Notes under the pieces: model-generated
The model's input: only the letters and a program-made list of their open reading frames with translations
The model's database searches: none
Told to the model about the DNA's origin: nothing
Made by a program: the position numbers and the translations under genes
From: Actinomarina sp002308095
Lineage (GTDB): Bacteria > Actinomycetota > Acidimicrobiia > Actinomarinales > Actinomarinaceae
Assembly (NCBI GenBank): GCA_045563135.1
Contig: JBJKUL010000001.1
Span: 434,001-498,000 of the forward strand
Length of the DNA: 64,000 nucleotides
Direction of reading: 5' to 3'
Shown here: positions 26,524-34,127 of the stretch, in pieces
Layout: the number at the start of each line of letters is the position of its first letter
Numbering within the stretch: position 1 is the first letter of the stretch

Positions 26524-27294
26524 ATGCTTTTCATATCTGATGTTCACCATGGACTTGCCTCTATAAAAAATCTTCCGACAACCAAAGAACCAGTCGTTAT
26601 TCTTGGTGATTTAATTAACTGGATTGATTACAGAACAGGTCAAGGTATTGCAGAAGATGTTTTTGGTAGAGAAATTGTTATTAAATTAATTCAATTAAGA
26701 AAAGATCATAATTTTAAAGAAAGACGAGAGCTTTGGTCCTCAATGTACAAGAAAGATCCAGATTCTATTCAAGAAAAATTAGAATTAGCTATCTATAAGC
26801 AGTACAAAGAAGTATTTCACGCCCTTAGTAACTTTGAAGTTTGGTTAATTCCTGGCAATGTTGACTCTGTGAAGATAATTAAAGAGACTATGACAAAGAA
26901 TGTTAATTATGTTGATGGGGAGGTTCTAGATTACAAAAACCTAAAAATAGGTTTTGCAGGAGGAGGTGTTCCAACACCGATTAATGCTCGTGGAGAGATA
27001 TCAGAAGAAGACTTTTCATTAAAGTTAAATAATTTAGGCAAGGTTGACCTAATTTGTACACATGCACCACCACTTATTAATGAGCTTGTAACAGATGTTA
27101 TAACAAACAAGGAAGAGCAGGGGTGGGATAGTTTGAAACATTTTATTCTAAAGACGAAACCAAGGTTCTCTATTTTTGGCGATGTTCACCAACCTCAAGC
27201 TTCAAGATGGAGATTAGGCACTACGCAGTGTGTCAATGTTGGTTATTTTAGGGCGAATAGTAATTATTTAGAATTATCATCTTTATTACAGTGA
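26524..27294 (+). CDS. Calcineurin-like metallophosphoesterase
   Basis: 256 aa. The di-metal motifs are in order: FISDVHHG near residue 3 (DxH), LGDLINW near 28 (GD), PGNVDS near 115 (GNxD), THAPP near 178 and FGDVHQPQ near 218 (GDVH). It hydrolyses a phosphomonoester or diester; substrate unknown. It starts 4 bp after ilvD and overlaps the ROK kinase gene (GTGA), so it is in an operon with both. Confidence 0.9.
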   Translation: MLFISDVHHGLASIKNLPTTKEPVVILGDLINWIDYRTGQGIAEDVFGREIVIKLIQLRKDHNFKERRELWSSMYKKDPDSIQEKLELAIYKQYKEVFHALSNFEVWLIPGNVDSVKIIKETMTKNVNYVDGEVLDYKNLKIGFAGGGVPTPINARGEISEEDFSLKLNNLGKVDLICTHAPPLINELVTDVITNKEEQGWDSLKHFILKTKPRFSIFGDVHQPQASRWRLGTTQCVNVGYFRANSNYLELSSLLQ

Positions 27295-28202
27295 ATATTT
27301 TATCTTTTGATGTTGGTGGGACTTCTATAAAGTACGGAATAGTAAATGAACAATCTGAAGTTTTATCAAAAGGAACTGTCCCAACCCCACAAAATGAAAT
27401 TACTTTTTTAGAAACAATTAATGAAATTGTGGCTGATAACAAAAATAATTACGAAAAAATTTCAATCGCTATGCCAGGTTTTGTCAATAAACGACAATCA
27501 ACCTATCTTTATGGCGCAAATTTGAAATATGCAATAGATTTTAGAAAATTGAATAATTTTGAATCTTCAAAGTTCTCTATTGATAATGATGGGAATGTGG
27601 CGGCTTATAGTGAATACCTATTACATTATTCAAATCAATTCTCTAATTTAATTATGCTAACTTTCGGTACCGGTGTAGGTGGGGGCATAATCTCGAATGG
27701 AAAACTACTAAGAGGTCTAGGAAGCGCTGGTGAAATAGGTCATATGCTTACATCAAAGGGTAAAAAGGACTATGTTTGCAATTGTGGAAAAACAGGATGT
27801 TTTGAAGCAAGTACATCTGCAGCAGCTTGGACTAAAGAATGCGAGTACTTGTGTGAAAAATATCCACAATCAGAATTAGCAAAAAAGTTTTCTGAAGATA
27901 ATCTTGGATCTATAATTTTTGATAAATCTATTCAATTAAATATTGAAGAATTAACAACAAGAGACGAAATTATCCTTAATATTTCGAATGGTTTAGTAAG
28001 TCTTTTTGAGATATTTGACAATGAAGCATTTGTATTAGGAGGATCTATGTCAAGCAAGCCTTTTGATTTGGTACATCTTATAAATGAAGATATTGCAAAT
28101 AGGTTTAACTTTCCTTCAAGAGTTTTTCCTGATATATTTGTGTCAAACCAAAGGGGAGAAGGTGGGATTATTGGCGCAGCACTGTTAGCCAAAAATGAGT
28201 AA
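27291..28202 (+). CDS. ROK-family sugar kinase (glucokinase-like)
   Basis: 303 aa, GTG start overlapping the previous stop. ATP site DVGGTSIKYG near residue 6, FGTGVGGGIISNG near 125, GEIGHM near 145, and the ROK zinc motif CNCGKTGCFEA near 162. It phosphorylates glucose or another hexose with ATP, possibly polyphosphate as in actinobacterial PpgK relatives; the donor cannot be read from sequence. Confidence 0.88.
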   Translation: MNILSFDVGGTSIKYGIVNEQSEVLSKGTVPTPQNEITFLETINEIVADNKNNYEKISIAMPGFVNKRQSTYLYGANLKYAIDFRKLNNFESSKFSIDNDGNVAAYSEYLLHYSNQFSNLIMLTFGTGVGGGIISNGKLLRGLGSAGEIGHMLTSKGKKDYVCNCGKTGCFEASTSAAAWTKECEYLCEKYPQSELAKKFSEDNLGSIIFDKSIQLNIEELTTRDEIILNISNGLVSLFEIFDNEAFVLGGSMSSKPFDLVHLINEDIANRFNFPSRVFPDIFVSNQRGEGGIIGAALLAKNE

Positions 28203-28878
28203 TAATTCATCTGTTCTTCTGCCAGGCACTTTTTTTGAGCAAGAATATAAGCGTAAGCTGGAATACCTTTCAAGAAATAACGTTAACTGTGTTTATCTTT
28301 ATGATCACTCTGTTAATCCTTCAGATAATCAAAAGACTGTCTATAAAATAAAAAAATCTTTATCTTTACTCCAGGAGTATGAAAATAAAAATTTTAATTT
28401 GGGTCTATGTGTTTTAAACATTAATTCCAGAAAAAAAGATTTACTCTTTTCTAACTTTATTAATCCAATGATGGAGATTGAAAATTTCAAACTTGGATTA
28501 GGTACTGGAGATAAAAAGTATGAAAATAGAAATACTAAATATTCATATGATTTGGATCAAATAATTCATGAATTAATAAATTTATATACGTTTTCTTCAA
28601 AAGGAAAGAATTTATTTTTAGGAGGCACCTCAAAAAATAAAAAAGAATTAGTTAGGAAATATTCCATTGGAATCAATCAATGGTTAGGAAGCTCTAAAGA
28701 TTTAATCTCCTTTTATAAAAGCCTTCATCAAAAACAATCTTTAATTGGAAAATTCAGTCAGTGTTTAAAACCTAGTAATACAGAAGTGAACTTACCTAAA
28801 AATTTCGAAAAAATATTTATTTTAAAAGATTCAAATTTAGGGAAATTCTATTCTGATGTCGATAAAATCTTTTCATGA
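28195..28878 (+). CDS. Divergent, short luciferase-like (LLM) protein
   Basis: 227 aa, start overlapping the ROK kinase gene by 8 bp. Not clearly assigned. It resembles a shrunken F420/FMN luciferase-like barrel: LGLCVLNINSRKKDLL near 80, FKLGLGTGDKKYENR near 103 (compare FxLGxGxGD) and NLFLGGTSKNKKEL near 140 (compare IxIGGxSxxAL). The usual barrel is about 300 aa, so parts are missing. No catalytic residue is recognised. It may be a cofactor-binding relic or a specialised form. Confidence 0.55.
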   Translation: MSNNSSVLLPGTFFEQEYKRKLEYLSRNNVNCVYLYDHSVNPSDNQKTVYKIKKSLSLLQEYENKNFNLGLCVLNINSRKKDLLFSNFINPMMEIENFKLGLGTGDKKYENRNTKYSYDLDQIIHELINLYTFSSKGKNLFLGGTSKNKKELVRKYSIGINQWLGSSKDLISFYKSLHQKQSLIGKFSQCLKPSNTEVNLPKNFEKIFILKDSNLGKFYSDVDKIFS

Positions 28879-30050
28879 GTAATTTTTCAAATAATTTAGT
28901 AAATAACTTTCCAGAGTATTTGTTTAATGAAATAAATAATCAAAAGCTTCAAGCAAGGAAAAACGGGAGAGATGTAATTGATCTTGGGTATGGTAATCCA
29001 GATATTCCTACGCACACAAAAGTTGTAGACAAGCTTATTGAGTCAGCACAGAATAAAAAAAATCATAAATATTCAGTATCAAAAGGCATTCATGGATTGA
29101 GATCCGCAATGAGAGATAAGTATATGAGAGTATATGATGTTGATTTACATGAAGATCAAAATATTGTTAACACTATTGGAAGCAAAGAGGGCCTTACACA
29201 TTTACTAATGTCTGTACTCGATAAAGGGGACAATATAGTTGTACCTGATCCAAGTTATCCTATACATCACTTCGCTCCATTAATTGCAGGAGGAAATCCT
29301 ATAAAGATTAAATGTTTAGATCCAGAAGAATTCTTAAATTCTTTAATTGATGTTCTTAAAACCACAGACATAAAAGTTGTATTAATATCTTTTCCACACA
29401 ACCCTACGACTATTACAGTTACAAAAGATTTTTACGATAAACTAGTTTCATTAGCTCAAAAATATAATTTTCTAATAATTAACGATTTTGCATATTCAGA
29501 TGTTTATTTCAACGAAGAGAGACCACCATCTCTTTTGCAATCAGATAAAGAGTTAGGAAACTCTGTTGAATTGTATTCTTTAACGAAAGGATATTCTATG
29601 GCTGGTTGGAGAGTGGGGTTCGCATTAGGTAATAAAGAAGCAATACAAGGCCTCACTAAGCTCAAATCATATATAGACTACGGAACTTTCCAACCAATTC
29701 AAATAGCTTCTACAGTTGCTATAAATGAATTAGATGAATATCCATTAGAGGTTTCTGAGATTTATAGAGAAAGAAAGAACATAGTTTCCAATAGTTTGGA
29801 GTCTTTAGGTTTCGAAGTCTACAAATCTAATGCAACTATGTTTGTATGGGCAAAAATCCCGTACACTTCGCAAAAGAAATCGATGGATTTTTCTTTAGCA
29901 GTTTTAGAAAAGTCAAATGTCGCATTGTCTCCAGGTTTAGGATTTGGAAGCGAAGGAGAGGGATATATTAGAATTGCACTTGTAGAGAATAAACAAAGAA
30001 TAAGACAAGCCATGAAAAACATGCAAGTGTGTTTTGATGATATCATATAG
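28875..30050 (+). CDS. Class I/II PLP aminotransferase, AlaC-like
   Basis: 391 aa, fold-type I. Seen: LGYGNPDIPTH near 37, YSVSKGIHGLR near 70, IGSKEGLTHL near 103, PDPSYPIHHF near 127, FPHNPTT near 172, and SLTKGYSMAGWRVGF near 236, where Lys binds PLP. Similarity is to the AlaC (glutamate-pyruvate) / LL-DAP aminotransferase group. A role in alanine or diaminopimelate supply for the wall is possible. The start overlaps the previous gene by 4 bp. Confidence 0.85.
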   Translation: MSNFSNNLVNNFPEYLFNEINNQKLQARKNGRDVIDLGYGNPDIPTHTKVVDKLIESAQNKKNHKYSVSKGIHGLRSAMRDKYMRVYDVDLHEDQNIVNTIGSKEGLTHLLMSVLDKGDNIVVPDPSYPIHHFAPLIAGGNPIKIKCLDPEEFLNSLIDVLKTTDIKVVLISFPHNPTTITVTKDFYDKLVSLAQKYNFLIINDFAYSDVYFNEERPPSLLQSDKELGNSVELYSLTKGYSMAGWRVGFALGNKEAIQGLTKLKSYIDYGTFQPIQIASTVAINELDEYPLEVSEIYRERKNIVSNSLESLGFEVYKSNATMFVWAKIPYTSQKKSMDFSLAVLEKSNVALSPGLGFGSEGEGYIRIALVENKQRIRQAMKNMQVCFDDII

Positions 30051-30052
30051 AG

Positions 30053-31078
30053 ATGATTGACTTAAGATCCGATACAGTAACTAAGCCTTCCAAAGATATG
30101 CTCAACCAAATTTTGGAAGCTGAGTTTGGGGATGATGAATACAAAGAAGATCCAACTGTAAATAGTCTTGAAGAATATTGTGCAAACCTAATGGGTTTTG
30201 AAGCTGGTTTATTCGTAACATCAGGATTAATGGGAAACCAAATTTCTCTTCTGGTTCATACAGATCCAGGACAGGAAGTGGTGACGACTCAAGATTCTCA
30301 TATTAAAAATTACGAACATGGTGCAGCTGCATTTTTATCCAGAATACAATTTAGGGATGTTGATAGTCACAATGGTGTCTACGATTTAGATATCCTTTCA
30401 GAGACAATTAAACAATCAAAAATTCACAAACCATCAATAAAGGTATTAGCAACTGAAAATACACATCTGGCAACTGGTGGAAGTATTGTTCCTTTTGAGC
30501 ATATAAAAAATCTCTCAAACATTTCAAAATCAAATGACATGAAGCTTCATGTTGATGGTGCCAGAATCTGGCATGCAATACTCACAGATCCAGCCTCAGT
30601 TAAATATGGAGAGTATTGTGATAGCTTGACTTATTGTTTTTCTAAAGGTTTAGGAGCACCAATTGGATCTATGTTACTTGGAGATCATGATTTTATTGAC
30701 GAGGCAAGAGAATTTAGAAAAAAACTTGGTGGGGGAATGAGGCAAGTAGGTATTATTGCTTCCGCTGCAAGATATGCAATTGAAAATAGAGATAGACTTA
30801 TTGAAGATCACCATAAGGCAGAATTCGTATTTAACTCGATAGCTAATGAAGATAGGTTATTTGATGAAGTAACTTACAAAGGTACAAATATGATATTTTT
30901 TAAATTTGATACAGAAGTAAAAGCTGAAACTTTCAGACATAATCTTGAAGATAAAAAAATAGTCGCCGGCTTTATTAAAAAAGAGGTCATAAGGCTAGTT
31001 TTTCATAAAGATATTGAAAACGAAAAACTAGAAGAAATAGTTACTGCTATTAATTACTCTTCTTCACCGGAGAGCTGA
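30053..31078 (+). CDS. ltaE: Low-specificity L-threonine aldolase
   Basis: 341 aa PLP enzyme splitting L-threonine or allo-threonine to glycine and acetaldehyde. The N-terminus MIDLRSDTVTKPS, GDDEYKEDPTVN near 27, LHVDGARIW near 164 and YCFSKGLGAPIGS near 197 (PLP Lys) are family hallmarks. It starts 3 bp after the aminotransferase gene. The 3' end overlaps the convergent small membrane gene by 25 bp. Confidence 0.93.
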   Translation: MIDLRSDTVTKPSKDMLNQILEAEFGDDEYKEDPTVNSLEEYCANLMGFEAGLFVTSGLMGNQISLLVHTDPGQEVVTTQDSHIKNYEHGAAAFLSRIQFRDVDSHNGVYDLDILSETIKQSKIHKPSIKVLATENTHLATGGSIVPFEHIKNLSNISKSNDMKLHVDGARIWHAILTDPASVKYGEYCDSLTYCFSKGLGAPIGSMLLGDHDFIDEAREFRKKLGGGMRQVGIIASAARYAIENRDRLIEDHHKAEFVFNSIANEDRLFDEVTYKGTNMIFFKFDTEVKAETFRHNLEDKKIVAGFIKKEVIRLVFHKDIENEKLEEIVTAINYSSSPES

Positions 31079-31284
31079 TTCCACTCAGTTATTGACTTTT
31101 CAGATAAGTTAACTAAAACAAAAACTCCACCAAGTGCTATTGAATTTGAAACTAATATATTTAATAAAATATCTGTCAAGCAATCTGCAGCACAAAAAGC
31201 ATTTCCTAAGACATACCCGATATAACTTGCAAAAAATGTCGTTAATAGATAAACAATTATTTTAGATTTATTGCTAAATTTCAT
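31054..31284 (-). CDS. Small two-helix membrane protein
   Basis: 76 aa with two hydrophobic helices (about 9-28 and 37-58), a CAADC motif between them and an acidic tail (LSGEEE). I do not recognise the family. It looks real because of the membrane pattern, the clean ATG and the 22-bp divergent spacer with its own symmetric element. The tail is coded antisense to the end of ltaE. Confidence 0.6.
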   Translation of the reverse strand: MKFSNKSKIIVYLLTTFFASYIGYVLGNAFCAADCLTDILLNILVSNSIALGGVFVLVNLSEKSITEWNQLSGEEE

Positions 31285-31287
31285 AGG

Positions 31288-31308
31288 ATATTAAGTTTAG
31301 CTTAATAT
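31288..31308. promoter_or_regulatory. Inverted repeat in a 22-bp divergent spacer
   Basis: ATATTAAG (31288-31295) and CTTAATAT (31301-31308) are perfect 8-bp arms with a 5-nt centre. They fill the spacer between two divergent small membrane genes; the plus-strand ATG (31307) lies inside the right arm. It could be a two-way promoter or an operator. Confidence 0.4.
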
Positions 31309-31531
31309 GGTAATTGTAAATCCTTGGATAACGTTATTAAGTTTTGTTTATTTTATTGTTGCAGGTTTTGGAGCCTTTGTTTTTAGTAGATACATAGTGG
31401 AGAGATATCTTGATAGTTTTAAATCTAAGTTTTTCAAGTCACTTGAACCAGTCGTTGGGGTATTTAGCTTCTCAAGCTTTTTTGGTGGCGCATTGACATT
31501 ACTGTATTACTTACTGACTATGTCTCAATAG
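31307..31531 (+). CDS. Small two-helix membrane protein
   Basis: 74 aa with hydrophobic segments at about 8-27 and 51-70 and a basic central loop (RYIVERYLDSFKSKFFK). Family not recognised. It is divergent from the other small membrane gene across 22 bp. The stop lies 7 bp inside the convergent phosphatase gene. No Shine-Dalgarno is visible, so it may be leaderless. Confidence 0.55.
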   Translation: MVIVNPWITLLSFVYFIVAGFGAFVFSRYIVERYLDSFKSKFFKSLEPVVGVFSFSSFFGGALTLLYYLLTMSQ

Positions 31532-32073
31532 TTGTGAGTTACAACCTCTCCATTAATAATTTCTTGAATACCGCAGTGATCAGGTTTTTCATAGTTAAAA
31601 TCTTTTCCCTCAGTTTTATAATAAGTAAACGCTCGTATTGTATCTTGGTGAGATACAAAAAGCGCATTTTCTGAACTTTCATATAAGCTGTCAACTCTCT
31701 CATATACTTTATGAAGACTCTCACTAATGTTGGTTACATTAATTGGATTTTCTTGATACTTAGGATAATCTTGAGTTTGAGAAAATTCATTAAAGGATGT
31801 GCCTGTCCAACCATTAATTCCAGACCACTCATACAGGTTATAAGATATTTGAATTTCAACATTTAAAAATTCTGCAACATAGCTTGAAGTTTGCCGAGCT
31901 CGTAAAATAGGAGATGAGATTATTAAATCAATGTTGAAATTATTTTTAAGATACATTCCAGCTTTTTTAGCTTGAGAAATACCATTCTCACTTAATCTAT
32001 ATCCAGGAATATCGTTATACATAATATTTTTTACATTATGTACTTCTCCATGTCTCAAAAATAATTTACTCAT
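31525..32073 (-). CDS. Histidine phosphatase (phosphoglycerate mutase-like)
   Basis: 182 aa. LFLRHGEVHN near residue 4 carries the phospho-accepting His; SPILRARQTSSYVAE near 54 and LFVSHQDTIRAF near 138 (second catalytic His) complete the site. It is a phosphatase of unknown substrate, probably not a glycolytic mutase. The start is ATG at a 38-bp divergent spacer. The 3' end overlaps the convergent small gene by 7 bp. Confidence 0.9.
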   Translation of the reverse strand: MSKLFLRHGEVHNVKNIMYNDIPGYRLSENGISQAKKAGMYLKNNFNIDLIISSPILRARQTSSYVAEFLNVEIQISYNLYEWSGINGWTGTSFNEFSQTQDYPKYQENPINVTNISESLHKVYERVDSLYESSENALFVSHQDTIRAFTYYKTEGKDFNYEKPDHCGIQEIINGEVVTHNY

Positions 32074-32090
32074 AATTACAGGGTAGTTTC

Positions 32091-32100
32091 AATATATATT
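32091..32100. promoter_or_regulatory. Symmetric -10 core between phosphatase and DUF3040 genes
   Basis: The palindrome AATATATATT offers TATATT on both strands. Predicted starts near 32107 (plus, ATG at 32112) and 32084 (minus, ATG at 32073) leave leaders of only about 5-11 nt. Confidence 0.45.
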
Positions 32101-32111
32101 AAAATTCACTC

Positions 32112-32462
32112 ATGGGATTAAACAAAGAAGAAGAAGAAATATTAAAACAGATAGAACTAGAACTTTCTAAAGAAGATCCTGATCTTGCAAAGACTGTTGA
32201 GACATCAACTCTATCAAGTTTTTCAAGAACAAGGTCAGTGTTGTCCTTTGCAACATTCGTTATTGGACTTCTAACAATGTTGGGTAGCTACATACTCCAA
32301 CCTCTTATTGCAATTGCCGGTTTCGCCTTAATGGCTATGTCGGGATATGTCTTTGTTAGAAATACAAAAGCTTTGTTAAGAGCTGAAAACATAAATGAAT
32401 GGAACTTCAAACAGGTATATTCAGTTATAAGAAATAAAGATACCTCTAGACAAACTAAATAG
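32112..32462 (+). CDS. DUF3040 membrane protein
   Basis: 116 aa. The amphipathic N-terminus (NKEEEEILKQIELELSKEDP) followed by FSRTR and two close TM helices (about 41-58 and 60-78) is the actinobacterial DUF3040 pattern. Role unknown. It is a lineage marker and often sits near the mraZ/dcw region, as here. Confidence 0.85.
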   Translation: MGLNKEEEEILKQIELELSKEDPDLAKTVETSTLSSFSRTRSVLSFATFVIGLLTMLGSYILQPLIAIAGFALMAMSGYVFVRNTKALLRAENINEWNFKQVYSVIRNKDTSRQTK

Positions 32463-32505
32463 AATTAATTAAATTTAATATACATCACTATTTAGGAGTA
32501 AGGTT

Positions 32506-32997
32506 TTGAAAAGAGATGCTTTTACATCAAAGCAAGCAAGTTATCTAACCGGCTGCACATCGCATCAACTTAGATACTGGGATAAAGTTAACCTTGTTTC
32601 GCCAAGTATTCAATCTTCAAATGGTAAACCTGGAGTACCAAAGCTTTATTCATTTAGAGATATAGTTTCACTTAGAGTTGTAAAAACATTACTAGATAAT
32701 GGTATGAGTATTCAAAGAGTCAGAAGAGCTTGGAAATATCTTTCAAAAAATGGGAATCTTGTTGGTCAGCTTTCAGAAGTAAAGCTGGTTTCTGATGGTG
32801 AAACAATATACTCAGTAGAAGAAGAGCAAGTTTTTGATGCTTTAAAATCAGGTCAACTTGCATTTTTTGAAACTATTGATGATGTTGCAAAAGAAGTCAA
32901 AGAAGATGTTTCTAAATTTGAACTTGATAAAGAGAGATTTTTAAATTTGCTAACAAAAGTTGAAGAAGATGTTGTTAACCAAGAGATGCAGGCTTAA
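32506..32997 (+). CDS. MerR-family transcriptional regulator
   Basis: 163 aa, TTG start with AGGAG 7-8 nt upstream. N-terminal winged helix: FTSKQASYLTGCTSHQLRYW (residues 5-24), wing YSFRDIVSLRVVKTLLDNG. No metal-binding cysteines in the C-terminal part, so it is not a metal sensor; it resembles the Rv1828-like actinobacterial subgroup. Targets unknown. It lies 5' of the HNH and mraZ genes. Confidence 0.88.
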   Translation: MKRDAFTSKQASYLTGCTSHQLRYWDKVNLVSPSIQSSNGKPGVPKLYSFRDIVSLRVVKTLLDNGMSIQRVRRAWKYLSKNGNLVGQLSEVKLVSDGETIYSVEEEQVFDALKSGQLAFFETIDDVAKEVKEDVSKFELDKERFLNLLTKVEEDVVNQEMQA

Positions 32998-33017
32998 CCT
33001 GATAAAATTTTTTAACT

Positions 33018-33530
33018 GTGGGTAATATTAATACACATAAGACCCTAATCCTAAACTCTACATTTCAACCACTCTCATTAGCAACCCCAAAAAGGGCACT
33101 CTCACTTCTGCTGAATAAAAAAATTAATGTACTAAAAGAATCAAATGTTAAATTACGATCAATTGAAAAATCTGTGATTATTCCAAAAGTTGCAGTTTTG
33201 ACATATTATGTGAAAGCTCCGTACTCAAGAAGAGTTGCTTTAAATAGAGAAAATATTTTTATCAGAGATTCATTTAATTGTCAATATTGTGGCAAAGAAG
33301 CAGAGTCCATAGACCACGTGATACCAAAATCTAAAGGAGGAAGTCATGAGTGGAATAATGTAGTGGCATGTTGTAAAAAATGTAACTTATTGAAAGCAGA
33401 TAAACTCTTAAGCAAAACAGTATTAAATTTAAAGAAAATACCAAGCATCCCCGAAGGGAATTTTTGGATAAAAACAATTATTGGAAATAATCCAGATCCT
33501 GATTGGAAAGAGTACTTAGTAACACAGTAA
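33018..33530 (+). CDS. HNH endonuclease-domain protein
   Basis: 170 aa, GTG start. The N-terminal part (LILNSTFQPLSLATPKRAL) and the HNH core CQYCG ... SIDHVIPKSKGG ... WNNVVACCKKCN (about 91-130), with two zinc CxxC pairs, match a widespread actinobacterial stand-alone HNH family. Likely a DNA nuclease; biological role not established. It is followed by the mraZ promoter. Confidence 0.9.
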   Translation: MGNINTHKTLILNSTFQPLSLATPKRALSLLLNKKINVLKESNVKLRSIEKSVIIPKVAVLTYYVKAPYSRRVALNRENIFIRDSFNCQYCGKEAESIDHVIPKSKGGSHEWNNVVACCKKCNLLKADKLLSKTVLNLKKIPSIPEGNFWIKTIIGNNPDPDWKEYLVTQ

Positions 33531-33544
33531 ATTTTTTTTATCAT

Positions 33545-33593
33545 TTTGTGTTGCAAGATGTCATAAAGTGTCATATAATGTCAGAAAGTGGTT
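33545..33593 (+). promoter_or_regulatory. Five MraZ-type boxes at exact 10-bp spacing
   Basis: GTGTTG, ATGTCA, GTGTCA, ATGTCA and GTGGTT begin at 33548, 33558, 33568, 33578 and 33588; two carry the full AAAGTG(T/G) form known for MraZ operators. The array covers the -35, spacer, -10 and start region of the mraZ promoter, so MraZ very likely represses its own cluster. Confidence 0.75.
33551..33579 (+). promoter_or_regulatory. Promoter of the mraZ/dcw cluster
   Basis: TTGCAA (33551-33556), a 17-bp spacer and a perfect TATAAT (33574-33579). The expected start is near 33586. It is embedded in the MraZ box array. Confidence 0.75.
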
Positions 33594-33614
33594 CAAGGCA
33601 CGAAAGGCGGAGAA

Positions 33615-34040
33615 GTGTTCCTTGGTGAATATAAACATACAATGGACTCGAAGGGAAGAATAGTTATACCTTCAAAGTTCAGGAAAGAGCTTCAACAGGG
33701 CTGTGTAGTTACCAAGGGATTAGATAATTGTTTGCAGATCCTAACAAAGAAAAACTGGAATCAAGAATCTGAAAAAATGGCATCTCTGCCTTCAACTGAC
33801 AAAACCTCAAGACAATTAAGGAGAGCACTATTTTCAGGTGCTGTCGACTCTTCTTTAGATTCTGCGGGCAGAATTCAAATACCAGAAAATCTTAGGATGT
33901 ATAGCAGCATCAAAGAAAATGATGATGTAACAGTTACTGGTTCCGGTCCTGTTATTGAAATTTGGGCTACTAAGACCTGGAAAAAAATTCAAAGTGACTC
34001 AGATGATGCTTTTGCGAATATTAACGAAGTGAAAGGATAG
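33615..34040 (+). CDS. mraZ: Transcriptional regulator MraZ
   Basis: 141 aa DNA-binding repressor of the dcw operon, two SpoVT/AbrB-like halves: TMDSKGRIVIPSKFRKEL (about 10-27) and SLDSAGRIQIPENLR (about 83-97). I chose GTG 33615 because the protein then begins MFLGEYKHTMD, the family start, and AGGCGGAG precedes it, although with only 2-nt spacing. An in-frame GTG at 33588 lies inside the last operator box. Confidence 0.93.
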   Translation: MFLGEYKHTMDSKGRIVIPSKFRKELQQGCVVTKGLDNCLQILTKKNWNQESEKMASLPSTDKTSRQLRRALFSGAVDSSLDSAGRIQIPENLRMYSSIKENDDVTVTGSGPVIEIWATKTWKKIQSDSDDAFANINEVKG

Positions 34041-34048
34041 GTTCATAG

Positions 34049-34125
34049 CCAGCTCTCTAGACAACTAAATTGGAATACCCTTACTCCGCCCAACTTTCCA
34101 ATTGGTGCCAGTTCTAGAGAGCTGG
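34049..34125 (+). ncRNA. Structured 5' leader of rsmH (mraW-motif-like RNA)
   Basis: Long hairpin between mraZ and rsmH: CCAGCTCTCTAGA (34049-34061) pairs perfectly with TCTAGAGAGCTGG (34113-34125); further in, ACT/AGT and AATTGGAA (34068-34075) with TTCCAATT (34096-34103); terminal loop of 20 nt (34076-34095). The GAGAG ribosome site lies in the 3' arm, 2 nt before the rsmH ATG. An mraW RNA motif upstream of this gene is known in actinobacteria; identity to it is inference. Confidence 0.7.
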
Positions 34126-34127
34126 GT

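Noticed and set aside
33588..33614. GTG 33588 as start of MraZ
   Set aside because: It lies inside the last operator box and adds nine residues before the family's normal N-terminus; kept only as a possible leaderless start.
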